From NCBI RefSeq assembly GCF_000316035.1, contig NZ_ANHX01000018.1, positions 1 through 33,262 of the forward strand: DNA of 33,262 bases, in the 5' to 3' direction. Shown in pieces: positions 33,063-33,262 of the stretch (position 1 is its first letter; the number at the start of each line of letters is the position of its first letter). The stretch is from Paenibacillus sp. PAMC 26794. Lineage in GTDB: Bacteria; Bacillota; Bacilli; Paenibacillales; Paenibacillaceae. The notes beneath the pieces were generated by a model, which worked only from the letters and a program-made list of their open reading frames with translations, made no database searches and was not told where the DNA came from. The position numbers and the translations under genes were made by a program.

Positions 33063-33262
33063 ATGAATGAAATTGAGAATCTGATAAAAAACTTTAGATC
33101 TGTTGCTGCACAGTTAAAAAAGGGTACCATATCTCTTTATTAACTAACACACGCTCTAATACAAGAGAATTAAACAATACTCTTATAAGCTATTCCGATA
33201 ACAACGAATTTTTCAACGATAAAGAATTTGATGAAGTTTTTGAAGGTATCAAAAGGGCTGAT
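33063..33262 (+). CDS. 5' part of an unknown gene with a -1 frame break at a slippery heptamer
   Basis: The gene runs off the right edge. ATG 33063 has GGAGGT 7 bases upstream. The first frame encodes 26 residues (MNEIENLIKNFRSVAAQLKK, then GTISLY) and stops at 33143. Exactly at A-AAA-AAG (33116-33122), in the phase required for -1 slippage, a second frame takes over and stays open for 47 codons to the window end (GYHISLLTNTRSNTREL..., NNEFFNDKEFDEVFEGIKRAD). Joined, these read as one amphipathic, soluble N-terminus. The cause may be programmed frameshifting, polymerase slippage on the six-A run, a one-base deletion or a sequencing error; seven A would restore one frame. I do not recognise the family with confidence. 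The sequence is clearly more AT-rich than the rest of the window, suggesting foreign origin. Confidence 0.6.

Noticed and set aside
1..33262. CRISPR arrays, tRNA, rRNA, phage integrase or defence system genes
   Set aside because: No repeat-spacer pattern, cloverleaf, ribosomal sequence or characteristic protein motif was seen on either strand.

Overview
The window looks like a chromosomal segment of a Paenibacillus-type Firmicute. The reasons are the moderate G+C, strong AGGAGG-like ribosome binding sites, frequent TTG and GTG starts, Bacillales-style gene families (glgC/glgD pair, YtkL-like hydrolase, small alarmone synthetase, VanZ, a PTS trehalose system) and rho-independent terminators at most gene ends. 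I assign the genus by resemblance, not by comparison. No rRNA, tRNA, CRISPR array, integrase or transposase was found.

Layout. 1-5000 (minus strand): an acetyl-xylan-esterase-like hydrolase, then a type III polyketide synthase followed by an MMPL/RND exporter, which read as a two-gene make-and-export unit. 5001-7720: a flavin reductase-like protein, an orphan iron-siderophore binding lipoprotein with a Fur box on its promoter, and a divergent Pro/Gly-rich protein. 7795-9783 (minus): a small (p)ppGpp synthetase almost touching a Bcr/CflA drug-efflux gene. 10013-11706 (plus): an alpha/beta hydrolase and a DUF1275 membrane protein. 11824-15205: a LysR regulator divergent from an O-methyltransferase, an MFS transporter and a 55-residue membrane protein. 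15265-16823 (minus): two small proteins and a lipase-like hydrolase.

17000-32442 (minus) is largely a sugar and glycogen region. It holds phosphotrehalase and a trehalose PTS permease with fused EIIA, a dicarboxylate symporter, a YtkL-like metallo-hydrolase, a GH13 alpha-glucosidase, an AraC-VanZ pair, glycogen phosphorylase, and the GlgC and GlgD ADP-glucose synthesis subunits. Together they import and split trehalose, hydrolyse malto-oligosaccharides, and make and mobilise glycogen. Glycogen synthase (glgA), branching enzyme (glgB) and a trehalose repressor are not in the window.

The last ~400 bases are more AT-rich. They carry the start of a plus-strand gene whose reading frame breaks exactly at an A-AAA-AAG slippery heptamer.

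Two families of short intergenic repeats occur. Family 1 (1-55, 23565-23760, 29907-30064) has a conserved core around a hairpin whose sequence differs between copies while pairing is kept; one copy has 18-bp terminal inverted repeats. Family 2 (4821-4855, 11743-11787, 15854-15964) has GTTCAAAAAG/CTTTTTGAAC ends. Family 2 accounts for a false N-terminal extension of the polyketide synthase, and a family 1 copy lies just upstream of glgP.

Several starts are placed inside the longest open frame because a clear Shine-Dalgarno sequence (SD) lies there.
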